This document shows positions 11,002 to 18,937 of a stretch of 64,000 nucleotides of DNA, in pieces. The notes under the pieces are model-generated. The model was not told the origin of the DNA and searched no databases. It was given only the letters and a program-made list of their open reading frames with translations. Made by a program: the position numbers and the translations under genes. How positions within the stretch are numbered: position 1 is the stretch's first letter; the number at the start of each line of letters is the position of its first letter. The stretch is from JAHFUS01 sp035689115. GTDB lineage: Bacteria > Actinomycetota > Acidimicrobiia > Acidimicrobiales > GCA-2861595. Where the stretch lies: NCBI GenBank assembly GCA_035689115.1, contig DASSMA010000042.1, positions 1 to 64,000 of the forward strand, given 5' to 3'.

Positions 11002-12009
11002 TCACGGGTAGAGGCCCACGGTCGGGAGGCCGGCGGTCTCGGGGAGGCCGAGGGCCAGGTTGGCGCACTGCACGGCCTGGCCGGAGGCGCCCTTCACCAG
11101 GTTGTCGAGGGCGCACAGCACGATGACCCACCCGGTTCGGGGGTCCCGGCGGGCGGTGAGGTGGGCGCAGTTGGAGCCGGCGGTGGCCTTGGTGGACGGG
11201 GACGCCTCCCCCACGAACACGAACGGCTCGCCGGCGTAGAAGTCGGCCAGCACGGCCAGCGGGTCGGCGTCGGACGCCGGCCGGGCGTAGCAGGTGGCCA
11301 GGATCCCCCTCGTCATCGGGGCCAGGTGGGGCGTGAACACCACGGTGGCACCGGTGGCCTGCTCGATCTCGGGCGTGTGGCGGTGGGTGAGCAGGCCGTA
11401 GGCGCAGAAGTCCTCGTCGACCGCCGCGAAGTGCGACGTGGGGCGCAGCGTGCGGCCGGCTCCCGACACACCGCTGGCGGCGTCGACGATCACCCCCTCG
11501 GGCTCCACGGCCCCGGCCCGCACCAGCGGCGCCAGCGCCAGGGCGGCGGCCGTGACGTAGCAGCCGGCGGCGGCCACCAGGCCGGCGCCCCGGAGCGAGC
11601 CCCGGAACAGCTCGGGGATGCCGAAGGCGAATTCGGCCAGCAGCTCGGGGGCGCTGTGGGGCGCGCCGTACCAGGTCGGGTACAGCGCCGGGTCCCGCAG
11701 CCGGAAGTCGGCGGCCAGGTCGACGACCACGCCGGCCCGCTTGCGCAGGTCGGGCACCAGCGCCTGGGACGCCCCGTGGGGCAAGGCCAGGAACACCAGG
11801 TCGAGCCCGTCGGCGGCGGCCGGGTCGGGCTCGGCCAGCACGAGCTCGGGGTAGGCGGCCCGGAGGCTGGGATAGAGCCCGGCGACGGGGGTGCCGGCGG
11901 TGGAGTCGCCGGTGGCCAGGACCACCCGGAGGTCGGGATGGCCGGCGCACAGCCGGAGAAGCTCCGCGCCGGTGTACCCGGAGGCGCCGAAGATCCCGAC
12001 GGAGAGCAT
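11002..12009 (-). CDS. argC: N-acetyl-gamma-glutamyl-phosphate reductase
   Basis: ArgC reduces N-acetylglutamyl phosphate with NADPH. The 335-residue protein has the N-terminal dinucleotide motif GASGYTGAELLRL, the catalytic cysteine in GCYVTAAAL, and the family C-terminus DNLVKGASGQAVQ.N. The ATG at 12009 is preferred over the in-frame GTG at 12027 because a -35/-10 pair puts the transcript start at this ATG. It is the first gene of the minus-strand arginine cluster. Confidence 0.95.
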   Translation of the reverse strand: MLSVGIFGASGYTGAELLRLCAGHPDLRVVLATGDSTAGTPVAGLYPSLRAAYPELVLAEPDPAAADGLDLVFLALPHGASQALVPDLRKRAGVVVDLAADFRLRDPALYPTWYGAPHSAPELLAEFAFGIPELFRGSLRGAGLVAAAGCYVTAAALALAPLVRAGAVEPEGVIVDAASGVSGAGRTLRPTSHFAAVDEDFCAYGLLTHRHTPEIEQATGATVVFTPHLAPMTRGILATCYARPASDADPLAVLADFYAGEPFVFVGEASPSTKATAGSNCAHLTARRDPRTGWVIVLCALDNLVKGASGQAVQCANLALGLPETAGLPTVGLYP

Positions 12010-12015
12010 GCGGGG

Positions 12016-12044
12016 ACTATACGTCACCTCGCATAGTCATGCAA
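12016..12044 (-). promoter_or_regulatory. arg operon promoter with ARG-box-like site
   Basis: On the minus strand TTGCAT (12039-12044), 17 bases, TATAGT (12016-12021), six bases, then the argC ATG. This spacing predicts a transcript starting at the ATG. The palindrome TGCATGACTATGCG (12030-12043) overlaps the -35 and spacer and resembles actinobacterial ARG boxes; a second TGCAT repeat lies at 12084-12093. Repression by the cluster's own ArgR is inferred. Confidence 0.75.
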
Positions 12045-12140
12045 AGCAGCTACCGCGACCGTATTGCCGCCTTTGTTGGCTACTGCATTGCATTCGCTCC
12101 CCCCTGGTGCTTTCCTTGCCTGACGAACCGAGGTGGGGCC

Positions 12141-13433
12141 ATGCACAGGACCGAGACGTGGGGAAGGCGCGGGCGGCCGGCGGTGGTGGCCGCTCTCGTC
12201 GCCGCCCTCGCCGTCCTCGCCACTGCGTGCAGCAGCGGCCGCGACCCGGCGGCCGAGACGACGATCCTCCGGGTGCGGATGACCGACGACTGGGTGACCC
12301 CTCCGTTCGTGGCCGCCGTCCGCGCCTTCGAGCAGGCCCACCCGGACGTGCGCGTCGACGTCTCCAAGGCGCCGATCAGCCACATGCTCGACGACGTGCG
12401 GACCGCCATCAGGAACGGAGAGCCGCCCGACGTGGTGCAGGCCCACGCCTTCTCGGCCGCCGCCCAGGGGCTGGCCCAGCCCCTCGACGACCTGTGGGCC
12501 AAGAAGAAGCCGCTCAAGACCTCCGACTTCCTCGCCGGCGCCATCGACGACGTCACCTGGGGCAAGCGCCTCTACGGCGTCCCCCTCGACACCAACGCCC
12601 TGTTCCTGCTCTACGACAGGGACCAGTTCGCGGCCGCCAACGTCACGCCGCCGGCCGACGGCAGCGGGTTCTCGTTCTCCTCCTTCGAGACGGCCGCCCG
12701 GGCGCTCACCAGCCCCGACGGGTCGCGCCGGGCGCTGGCCATCCCCACCAGCACGTGGTGGACCTACGGCTGGATCCGGGCCAACGGCGGCGACGTCCTC
12801 GCCACCGGGCCGGACGGGAAGGTGCATCTCACCTTCGACGACCCGAAGACGGTGGCCGCCCTCGACTACCTCCGCCGCCTCGTCGCCGCCGGCCTCGCCT
12901 TTGCGCCCGGCGCCGCCGACTCGCACTCCACCGACGCCTTCGCCCTGTTCCGGTCGGGCAACTCCTCCACGCTGGCCAGCGGCTCCTGGGACCTCACCAC
13001 GGTCACCAAGGACGACGCCGGCAAGGCCAGGTACGCCTCCATGCCCCTCCCCACGGGGCTGCCCGGGAAGAACGGCTCGGTGATGGGCGGCAGCAGCATG
13101 TTCGTGCCCAACGGGTCCAAGCACCGCGAGCTGGCCTTCCAGTTCATGGCCAACCTGATCTCCGACCCCTTCGCCCTGCGGCTGGCCAAGGAGCAGGGCC
13201 GGCTCCCCGTGCGCACGGCGCTCTACAAGGACCCGTACTTCCAGAGCCCCGACCTGACCGCCGTGCGCACCCAGCTCACCGGCGCCAGCGCCTTCAAGCT
13301 CAGCGCCTTCCCCGGCCCGCACGACATCTTCGCCAGCGCCATCGACCAGATCCTCCGGGAGAACAAGGAAGCCGGACCGGTGATGGCCGACGCCCAGCAA
13401 CGGGCGCAGCCGCTCCTGCCCAACTCGCCGTGA
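12141..13433 (+). CDS. Extracellular solute-binding lipoprotein (sugar type)
   Basis: A 430-residue family 1 solute-binding protein of the carbohydrate ABC type. It has a signal peptide ending LATAC, a lipobox, so it is anchored to the outer face of the membrane. The ATG at 12141 follows AGGTGGGG. No permease or ATPase gene is adjacent; instead the stop overlaps the start of a sensor kinase (GTGA). That suggests the protein may act as the ligand sensor of the kinase and not only in transport. The ligand cannot be read from the sequence. Confidence 0.88.
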   Translation: MHRTETWGRRGRPAVVAALVAALAVLATACSSGRDPAAETTILRVRMTDDWVTPPFVAAVRAFEQAHPDVRVDVSKAPISHMLDDVRTAIRNGEPPDVVQAHAFSAAAQGLAQPLDDLWAKKKPLKTSDFLAGAIDDVTWGKRLYGVPLDTNALFLLYDRDQFAAANVTPPADGSGFSFSSFETAARALTSPDGSRRALAIPTSTWWTYGWIRANGGDVLATGPDGKVHLTFDDPKTVAALDYLRRLVAAGLAFAPGAADSHSTDAFALFRSGNSSTLASGSWDLTTVTKDDAGKARYASMPLPTGLPGKNGSVMGGSSMFVPNGSKHRELAFQFMANLISDPFALRLAKEQGRLPVRTALYKDPYFQSPDLTAVRTQLTGASAFKLSAFPGPHDIFASAIDQILRENKEAGPVMADAQQRAQPLLPNSP

Positions 13434-15178
13434 AGGCACCGCAGGGGCGGGGCGGCGCCCCGGGGCGGCCCCCGGCGCGCGCGCTCGGCTCGTCGCCGTT
13501 GCTGGTCAAGTTCCTGGCCGCCCTCGTGGTGGCCATCGTGGGGTCGAGCACGCTCACCGCCTTCCTGGCCAGCCGCCTCACCGAGGCGGCCCTGCGCCGC
13601 CAGGCCACCCGGGTCACCCTCACCAGCCTCCGGACCCTCACCCAGGAATACGGCGAGCGCGACGCCCGGCTCCAGACCGCGCTGGTCAGCCTTCGCGAGT
13701 ACATCGCCAAGCACTACCTGGACCAGGCCCCAGAGCGTGCGGACCTTGTGGCCGAACTGGGCCGGCAGAAGGCAAACCTCGGCATCCAGCTGCTCCAGCT
13801 CCTCCACGACGACGGCACGCCGCTCGATCCGGAGGCGAGCGTGGGATCGTCGCTCCTCAGGCGCCTTCCGGTGGCACCCGACGACCGGCGGTCCTCGGTC
13901 AACCGGCTGGTTGCCACCGAGGACGGGTGGATGGAATCGGTTACCGTGCCCGTCTACACCACCCCTCCGCTGTACCTCGTCGGCGGCTACTCCTTCGACG
14001 ACACCCTGGCCTACAGCCTGCGGCAGAAGCTGAGCGACATCGGGCACGTCGTCCTGGTCGCCGACGGCAAGCTCGCCGGTTCCACGCTGACCCACCCGGA
14101 CGTGAAGCCTCCGGGGCAGCGCGGCTCGGGGCTCCCCACGCGCCCCGCGACCATCAAGATCGACGGGTCCGACAACCTGGTCGCCTACCAGGTCATCGGC
14201 GGCGTCTCGGGCGGGGCCACCGGCGCCCTCGGCGTGTCCCTCACCGACCCCGAGGGCCCGCTCGACCGCTCGCTGGCCCAGACGAGGTTCCTGGCCGCCG
14301 CCCTGCTGGCCGCCGGCGCCGTCGGCCTCGGGTGGATGTTCTTCCGGATCCTGGTACGCCCACTGGTGGCGCTCACCGCCACCGCCACCTCCATCGCCGG
14401 CGGCGACCTGGAGGCCTCCTTCGCCGCCCCCGGGAACGACGAGGTGGCAGTGCTGGCCCAATCACTGGAGCGCATGCGCCTCGAGCTGCGCGCCCAACTC
14501 GACCTCATCGCCACGCAGGCCTCGAACCTCCGCGACTCCTCCCAGCGCATCGTCGCCGCCCAGGACGAGGAGCGCCACCGGCTGGCGCGCGACCTCCACG
14601 ACGGCATCCAGCAGCACCTGGTGGTCCTCCGTATGGGGTTCGGGCTGGTCACGGAGGCCGCCGACCGGGCCGGCGACACCGTCCACCGCTCGCTCCAGGA
14701 GCTGAGCGCCGAGCTCGACTCGGTGATCGAACAGCTCCGCGAGGTCAGCCACGACCTGTACCCGTCGATCCTCGTGGACCGCGGCCTGGCCGCCGCCCTG
14801 CGCACATCACTCGCCCGCCTGGCCCTGCCGGCCACCCTGGTGTGCACGCCCGACCCGCTGCCCCGGCTGCCGGCCGAGGTGGAGAGCGGCGCCTACTTCC
14901 TGATCAGCGAAGCCCTCACCAACGCCCTGAAACACGCCGGCGCCTCCGAGCTGACCGTGCGGCTCACCGCCGACGACGCCTGGCTGTCGGTGGAGGTGTC
15001 GGACGACGGCCGAGGCTTCACCCCCGACGGGACCCGCAACGGCGGGCTCCTCCACATGGAGGACCGGGCCCGGTCGTTCGGCGGCGACCTCAGCATCAGG
15101 GCCGCCCCCGGCGTGGGGACGGTGGTGCGGGCCCGGTTCCCGATCAGGGCGGCGGCGGAGGTGGCCGGTCCGGGCTGA
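13430..15178 (+). CDS. NarL-type sensor histidine kinase
   Basis: A 582-residue membrane kinase. Transmembrane segments near residues 23-45 and 284-306 bracket an extracellular sensor domain; HAMP and a coiled stretch follow, then the HisKA_3 motif ARDLHDGIQQHL (phospho-His 390) and an HATPase domain with the N-box NALKHAG (Asn498) and DDGRGF. The GTG start overlaps the binding-protein stop by four bases (GTGA), tying the two products together. The 3' end overlaps the convergent response-regulator gene by 35 bases. It probably phosphorylates that regulator. Confidence 0.92.
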   Translation: MKAPQGRGGAPGRPPARALGSSPLLVKFLAALVVAIVGSSTLTAFLASRLTEAALRRQATRVTLTSLRTLTQEYGERDARLQTALVSLREYIAKHYLDQAPERADLVAELGRQKANLGIQLLQLLHDDGTPLDPEASVGSSLLRRLPVAPDDRRSSVNRLVATEDGWMESVTVPVYTTPPLYLVGGYSFDDTLAYSLRQKLSDIGHVVLVADGKLAGSTLTHPDVKPPGQRGSGLPTRPATIKIDGSDNLVAYQVIGGVSGGATGALGVSLTDPEGPLDRSLAQTRFLAAALLAAGAVGLGWMFFRILVRPLVALTATATSIAGGDLEASFAAPGNDEVAVLAQSLERMRLELRAQLDLIATQASNLRDSSQRIVAAQDEERHRLARDLHDGIQQHLVVLRMGFGLVTEAADRAGDTVHRSLQELSAELDSVIEQLREVSHDLYPSILVDRGLAAALRTSLARLALPATLVCTPDPLPRLPAEVESGAYFLISEALTNALKHAGASELTVRLTADDAWLSVEVSDDGRGFTPDGTRNGGLLHMEDRARSFGGDLSIRAAPGVGTVVRARFPIRAAAEVAGPG

Positions 15179-15875
15179 CCTCGTCGAAGGCGCCCACGTT
15201 GCGCTGGAGGAAGAACAGCACGGCCGCGACCCGGTGGTTGATGTCGAGCTCCTCGCTCAGCCCGAGCTTGCGGAAGATCGAGTTGATGTGCTTCTCCACC
15301 GCCCGCTCGCTGAGCACCAGGGCGTCGCCGATGGCGGCGTTGGTGCGGCCGGTGGCCATCATCTCCAGCACCTCGCCCTCCCGCTTCGTGAGGCCGTGGA
15401 GCTTCGAGCGCGAGCGCCGCTGCTGGGCCTCGATGAGGGCGTCGACCACCTTGGGGTCGAGCACCGACCCGCCCTGGGCGACCTCGCGGATCGCCTCCGC
15501 CAGCTTCGTGGGTTCGCCCAGCCGCTCCTTCAGGAGGTAGGCCAGGCCCTTGGAGCCGGTGCCGAGCAGCTCCAGGGCGTACTCCGGGTCGGCGTACTGG
15601 GACAGGATCACGATGCCGACGTCGGCGTAGGTGGAGCGGATCGTGCGGGCGGCGTCGATGCCCTCGGTCTTGTAGGTGGGCGGCATACGGATGTCGAGCA
15701 CCACGGCGTCGGGGACGGACTCCCTCAGCGCCGCCAGCAGCTCGGCCGGGCTGGCCGCCAGCCCGACCACCTCGATGCCGGGCACGGACGACAGGACGCT
15801 CCGGGCCCCCTCGCGCACGAGGTACTCGTCGTCCGCGATCATGACCCGAACGGGTTGCAGGCCCTCCTCCGACAT
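15144..15875 (-). CDS. LuxR/NarL-family response regulator
   Basis: A 243-residue two-component regulator with receiver domain (acidic pair Asp15-Asp16, phospho-Asp61 in VVLDIRMP) and a C-terminal LuxR helix-turn-helix (LTKREGEVLEMMATGRTN..IG, then SERAVEKHINSIFRKLG). The tail ends in a run of prolines. The ATG at 15875 follows GGAGGAG. It faces the kinase gene tail to tail with a 35-base overlap, an unusual arrangement for a cognate pair. Targets may include the 18-bp palindrome 50 bases upstream of its own start. Confidence 0.92.
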   Translation of the reverse strand: MSEEGLQPVRVMIADDEYLVREGARSVLSSVPGIEVVGLAASPAELLAALRESVPDAVVLDIRMPPTYKTEGIDAARTIRSTYADVGIVILSQYADPEYALELLGTGSKGLAYLLKERLGEPTKLAEAIREVAQGGSVLDPKVVDALIEAQQRRSRSKLHGLTKREGEVLEMMATGRTNAAIGDALVLSERAVEKHINSIFRKLGLSEELDINHRVAAVLFFLQRNVGAFDEVSPDRPPPPPP

Positions 15876-15925
15876 CGCTCTCCTCCAGCAAGCTGAGTCT
15901 ACGGGGTGCCTGTGACAGCCGGCTT

Positions 15926-15943
15926 GGGGGTGCTAGCACCCCC
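15926..15943. promoter_or_regulatory. 18-bp perfect palindrome, possible operator
   Basis: GGGGGTGCTAGCACCCCC lies in the 128-base divergent gap between the response regulator and the sigma-like gene. Perfect dyad symmetry and position suggest a binding site for a dimeric regulator, perhaps the neighbouring LuxR-type protein; this is inference. Confidence 0.55.
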
Positions 15944-16003
15944 TGCAAGACACATGCCGGCTTCCTTTTCTCCGAAGGCCCGCCATGGCTGAATAGACCC
16001 ATC

Positions 16004-17638
16004 ATGGGAGATTCGTCCGCCAGCGCCGGCACCTCCACGATCAGCCGGCCCGCCCCCGCCCGCACCGCCTCGCTCCTCGTCGGCGACGCCGGCTCGGGCG
16101 CGGGCTCGCTGGCGCCCACGGAGACGGCGTGGCGGGCGCCGCTCCTGCTCGGCGACGACGGCACGCCCACCGGGTCGCTGGCGCCGCCGTTCCGGCGCCG
16201 GCTCACGGTCCGCCGCCGGCCCGGCCACGTGCCCCTGGAGGACGCGCTGGCCGCCCATGTCGACGCGTTGGAGAACCACCACCTCGACGAGCGCCGCCTG
16301 CGGGCCCTGATCGACCGCCTGGGCCTCGCCGGCCGCCCGCCGCTCACCCTGGCCGAGGCGGGCCGGGCTGCCGGCGTGAGCGGTGAGCGGGTCCGCCAGC
16401 TGGAGGCCCGCCTCCGCCGCCACCAGGAGGCCGCCGGCCGCTCCGAACTGCCCCAGCTCGACGCCGCCCTGACCGCCGTGTCGAGGGCTGTCCCGATGCC
16501 GGCGTCGGGCGTCGCCCGGGTGCTCCTCGGCAAGGGCCTGGTGCGGGGCGCCTTCTCGGCCGAGAGCCTGATCTGCGCGGCCGAGCTGCTCGGCCGGGAG
16601 GTGCCCTTCGTCACCGCCGGAAGCGGGCGCGACGCCGTCCTCATGCCCCGGGCGGCGGCGGCGGCGGTGGCCCACACGTCGACCATCGCCGCCCGAGCCC
16701 GGCGACAGGCCGAGAAGACGGGCGCCGTCAACGTTCGGGAGCTGGCCGGAACGCTGGCCGGCGAGCGCGGCCTTTCCGTCACCCAGCAGCAGCTGCGCCT
16801 GGTGCTCGACAGCACCCGGTCGGCCGTCCGGCTCCGCGGCGGGTGGTACTGCTTCACCGACGCCCGCCCCACGGGCGCCTTCGTCCGCGCCTCGTACCGC
16901 ATGCTCGCCGTCACCCCGTCGCTGCCGGTGGAATCGCTGCACGACGGGCTGCGCCGCCACAACGCCTTCCGGCGCCTCGCCGCGCCGGCGCCGCCGGCCG
17001 TGCTGCTGGACGTCTACCGGCACCACCCCGGCTTCGTCGTCGAGGGCGGCACCGTCTCCGCCGCCCAACCGGTCGACCCCGGCTGCATGGGTGCCCTCAA
17101 CCGCGGCATCGTCGAGATCCTCCGAGCGGCGCCCGCCGGTGCCCTGTCCAGGGCCGAGCTGCTCGACGCCTGCCACGAGGCGGGGCTCAACCTCACGTCG
17201 GTGAACCTCTACACCACCTACTCGGAGTGCATCGAGCGCATCGCCACCGGGCTGCTGGCGGCGCGCGGCGCCGCCGCCCGCCCGGCACCAGCGCCCCGCC
17301 GCCGGGCCGCCCGGGGCGGGTGGTCGAGCCACGGGTGGACGGCCGACGGGTACCCGTGGCTGGCCGGGCGGGTCACCCCGAGCATCTGGGCCAACGGCGT
17401 GGTCCACGTCCCCGCCGACCTTCGCGCCGCCGTCGGTGCCCGCCACTTCGCCGGGCTCGACGGCTCCGGGCACAGGGTCACCACCCTCGGTGTCGACGAG
17501 CACGGCAACTCGTGGGGATGGACCGGCTTCCTGCGCAGGGCCGGGGCCGACCTGGGCGACGTCGTGCGGGCCGAGTTCGACCCCGCCGCCGGCACGGCCC
17601 GGCTCGAGGTGGTGCGGCGGGAGCGCCAGCGCCCCTGA
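16004..17638 (+). CDS. Protein with sigma region 4-like HTH
   Basis: I do not recognise the full-length family of this 544-residue protein. Around residues 109-135 it has LTLAEAGRAAGVSGERVRQLEARL, which closely resembles the region 4.2 helix-turn-helix of sigma-70 factors (the E-R-I/V-R-Q-I/L-E core), yet no sigma region 2 is visible. The middle has features of winged-helix or tandem domains; a proline/alanine-rich linker precedes a C-terminal domain starting at GWSSHGW. The ATG at 16004 has no clear ribosome site. It is likely cytosolic and DNA-binding. Confidence 0.75.
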   Translation: MGDSSASAGTSTISRPAPARTASLLVGDAGSGAGSLAPTETAWRAPLLLGDDGTPTGSLAPPFRRRLTVRRRPGHVPLEDALAAHVDALENHHLDERRLRALIDRLGLAGRPPLTLAEAGRAAGVSGERVRQLEARLRRHQEAAGRSELPQLDAALTAVSRAVPMPASGVARVLLGKGLVRGAFSAESLICAAELLGREVPFVTAGSGRDAVLMPRAAAAAVAHTSTIAARARRQAEKTGAVNVRELAGTLAGERGLSVTQQQLRLVLDSTRSAVRLRGGWYCFTDARPTGAFVRASYRMLAVTPSLPVESLHDGLRRHNAFRRLAAPAPPAVLLDVYRHHPGFVVEGGTVSAAQPVDPGCMGALNRGIVEILRAAPAGALSRAELLDACHEAGLNLTSVNLYTTYSECIERIATGLLAARGAAARPAPAPRRRAARGGWSSHGWTADGYPWLAGRVTPSIWANGVVHVPADLRAAVGARHFAGLDGSGHRVTTLGVDEHGNSWGWTGFLRRAGADLGDVVRAEFDPAAGTARLEVVRRERQRP

Positions 17639-17679
17639 CCGATGAGGCGCCGGGGGGTGGCCGGCGGCAGTATGAGCGG

Positions 17680-18192
17680 ATGGACGACCCCCGTTCGGTG
17701 CTGGGCGTCGGACCCGACGCCAGCGGAGCGGAGGTACGCCGGGCCCGGCGCCGCCTCGCCAAGGAGCTCCACCCCGACCTCCAGGACCCCCGCCTCCGGC
17801 CCGAGGCCGAGCGGCGCATGGCCCTGGTCAACCAGGCCTACGACCTGCTCGTCGCCGCGCCGCCGCCCGCCCCGCCGCCGCCCCCGCCGGTAGTCGAGGA
17901 GGCGGCCTTCGCCATCGACGCCCTGCCCGTCGACGCCTTCGAGGCCACCCTCATGGCCGCCGTCAACCTGGGCGACGTGATCCGGGCCGAGGAGCCGTAC
18001 CTGCTCGCCGTCCTGCTCGACCACCCGGCGCCCTGCCAGTGCCTCCTGGAACTGGCGCCCGACGCGGGCGCCACCACCGTTTCGATCGACGTCGCCCCCC
18101 GGCACTTCGGCACCTGCCCGTCGCCGGAGGCCGTCCGCGACGCGTTCGTGGCGGAAATCCGCCGCCAGAGCCACTCCGCCGGCGAAACCTAG
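17680..18192 (+). CDS. J-domain protein
   Basis: A 170-residue protein whose first ~55 residues form a J domain (RSVLGVGPDASGAEVRRA, then LAKELHPDL with the HPD signature and VNQAYDLL), the part that stimulates Hsp70 ATPase. A short proline run (about 66-77) joins it to a C-terminal domain with no recognised family. No glycine-rich or zinc domain is present, so this is a type III (class C) J protein and not DnaJ itself. The ATG lies six bases behind CAGTAT, fitting the leaderless pattern of the window. Confidence 0.85.
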   Translation: MDDPRSVLGVGPDASGAEVRRARRRLAKELHPDLQDPRLRPEAERRMALVNQAYDLLVAAPPPAPPPPPPVVEEAAFAIDALPVDAFEATLMAAVNLGDVIRAEEPYLLAVLLDHPAPCQCLLELAPDAGATTVSIDVAPRHFGTCPSPEAVRDAFVAEIRRQSHSAGET

Positions 18193-18308
18193 TGGTGGCC
18201 TGTCGCTAGCTGCGTCCGCGCGGTAGATTCCACACGCAACACCGTCGTCTACAGCCGCCCTCGGGGGCTGGACCCGCACCGGCTGCGCCGGCGAGAGGAG
18301 AGGAGCCG

Positions 18309-18824
18309 ATGTCCCAAATCACGAAGGTCCTGATGGATGACCACGCCCGCCTGAAGCGGCTGTTCCTGCGGGCCAACCAGTCACCCGAGGACCTCGACAT
18401 CGCCCTCGATGTGTGCGACGAGATGATCATCCACTCCACCATCGAGGAGGAGATCTTCTATCCCGCGCTGCGGGAGGTGAACGCCTCCCTGGCCGACGGC
18501 GCCGAGGACGACCACGAGGCCGCCAAGGAGGTGATCGCCGAGATCGAGGACCTCGACCCCGACGACCCGGCGGTCACGAGCATGATGGCCCACCTGAAGA
18601 AGTCGTTCCTCAAGCACGCCGAGTACGAGGAGAAGACGATCTTCCCGGTCTTCGAGCGCGGCTACCCCGACCAGCTGCTGGAGATGGGCAGCCAGGCCTT
18701 CGCCCTCCGCCAGGAGTTGCTGGGCGCCCGCCCGCCCCGGCGCAGGACGCAGCGCACCGAGACGGCCAACGTCGGCTGGGCGGCCCGCCGGCGGGTGTCG
18801 AACACGTCGAACATGGGCTTCTAG
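18309..18824 (+). CDS. Hemerythrin HHE-domain protein
   Basis: A 171-residue protein with an N-terminal hemerythrin-like four-helix bundle. Metal-ligand candidates are visible in MDDHARLK, IIHSTIEEEIFYP, DDHEAAKE and LKHAEYEEKTIFP, the typical H...HxxxE...HxxxE pattern for a di-iron site. Such proteins bind oxygen or nitric oxide or repair stress damage; the role here is open. A basic, disordered tail (RPPRRRTQRTE) follows. GAGAGGAGAGGAG stands before the ATG. A strong terminator lies just behind. Confidence 0.9.
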   Translation: MSQITKVLMDDHARLKRLFLRANQSPEDLDIALDVCDEMIIHSTIEEEIFYPALREVNASLADGAEDDHEAAKEVIAEIEDLDPDDPAVTSMMAHLKKSFLKHAEYEEKTIFPVFERGYPDQLLEMGSQAFALRQELLGARPPRRRTQRTETANVGWAARRRVSNTSNMGF

Positions 18825-18834
18825 AACCGCTCCG

Positions 18835-18868
18835 ACGACCCGGCCCCGCCCACGCGGGGCCGGGTCGT
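18835..18868 (+). terminator. Terminator after hemerythrin gene
   Basis: The arms ACGACCCGGCCCCGC and GCGGGGCCGGGTCGT form a perfect 15-bp stem with a CCAC loop, followed by TT and then CGC. It starts ten bases after the hemerythrin stop. Confidence 0.85.
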
Positions 18869-18937
18869 TTCGCGCCCGGATGCTTGGGATATTTCGGGGA
18901 TGTCGGAACATGGGCAGGGCAATAGAATGGCCAGCCG

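Noticed and set aside
15144..15875. Response regulator as the DosR of the putative regulon
   Set aside because: Its recognition-helix region (SERAVEKHINSIFRKLG) is generic NarL type and not a clear DosR match, its kinase lacks heme GAF domains, and no DosR-like box lies at its promoter.
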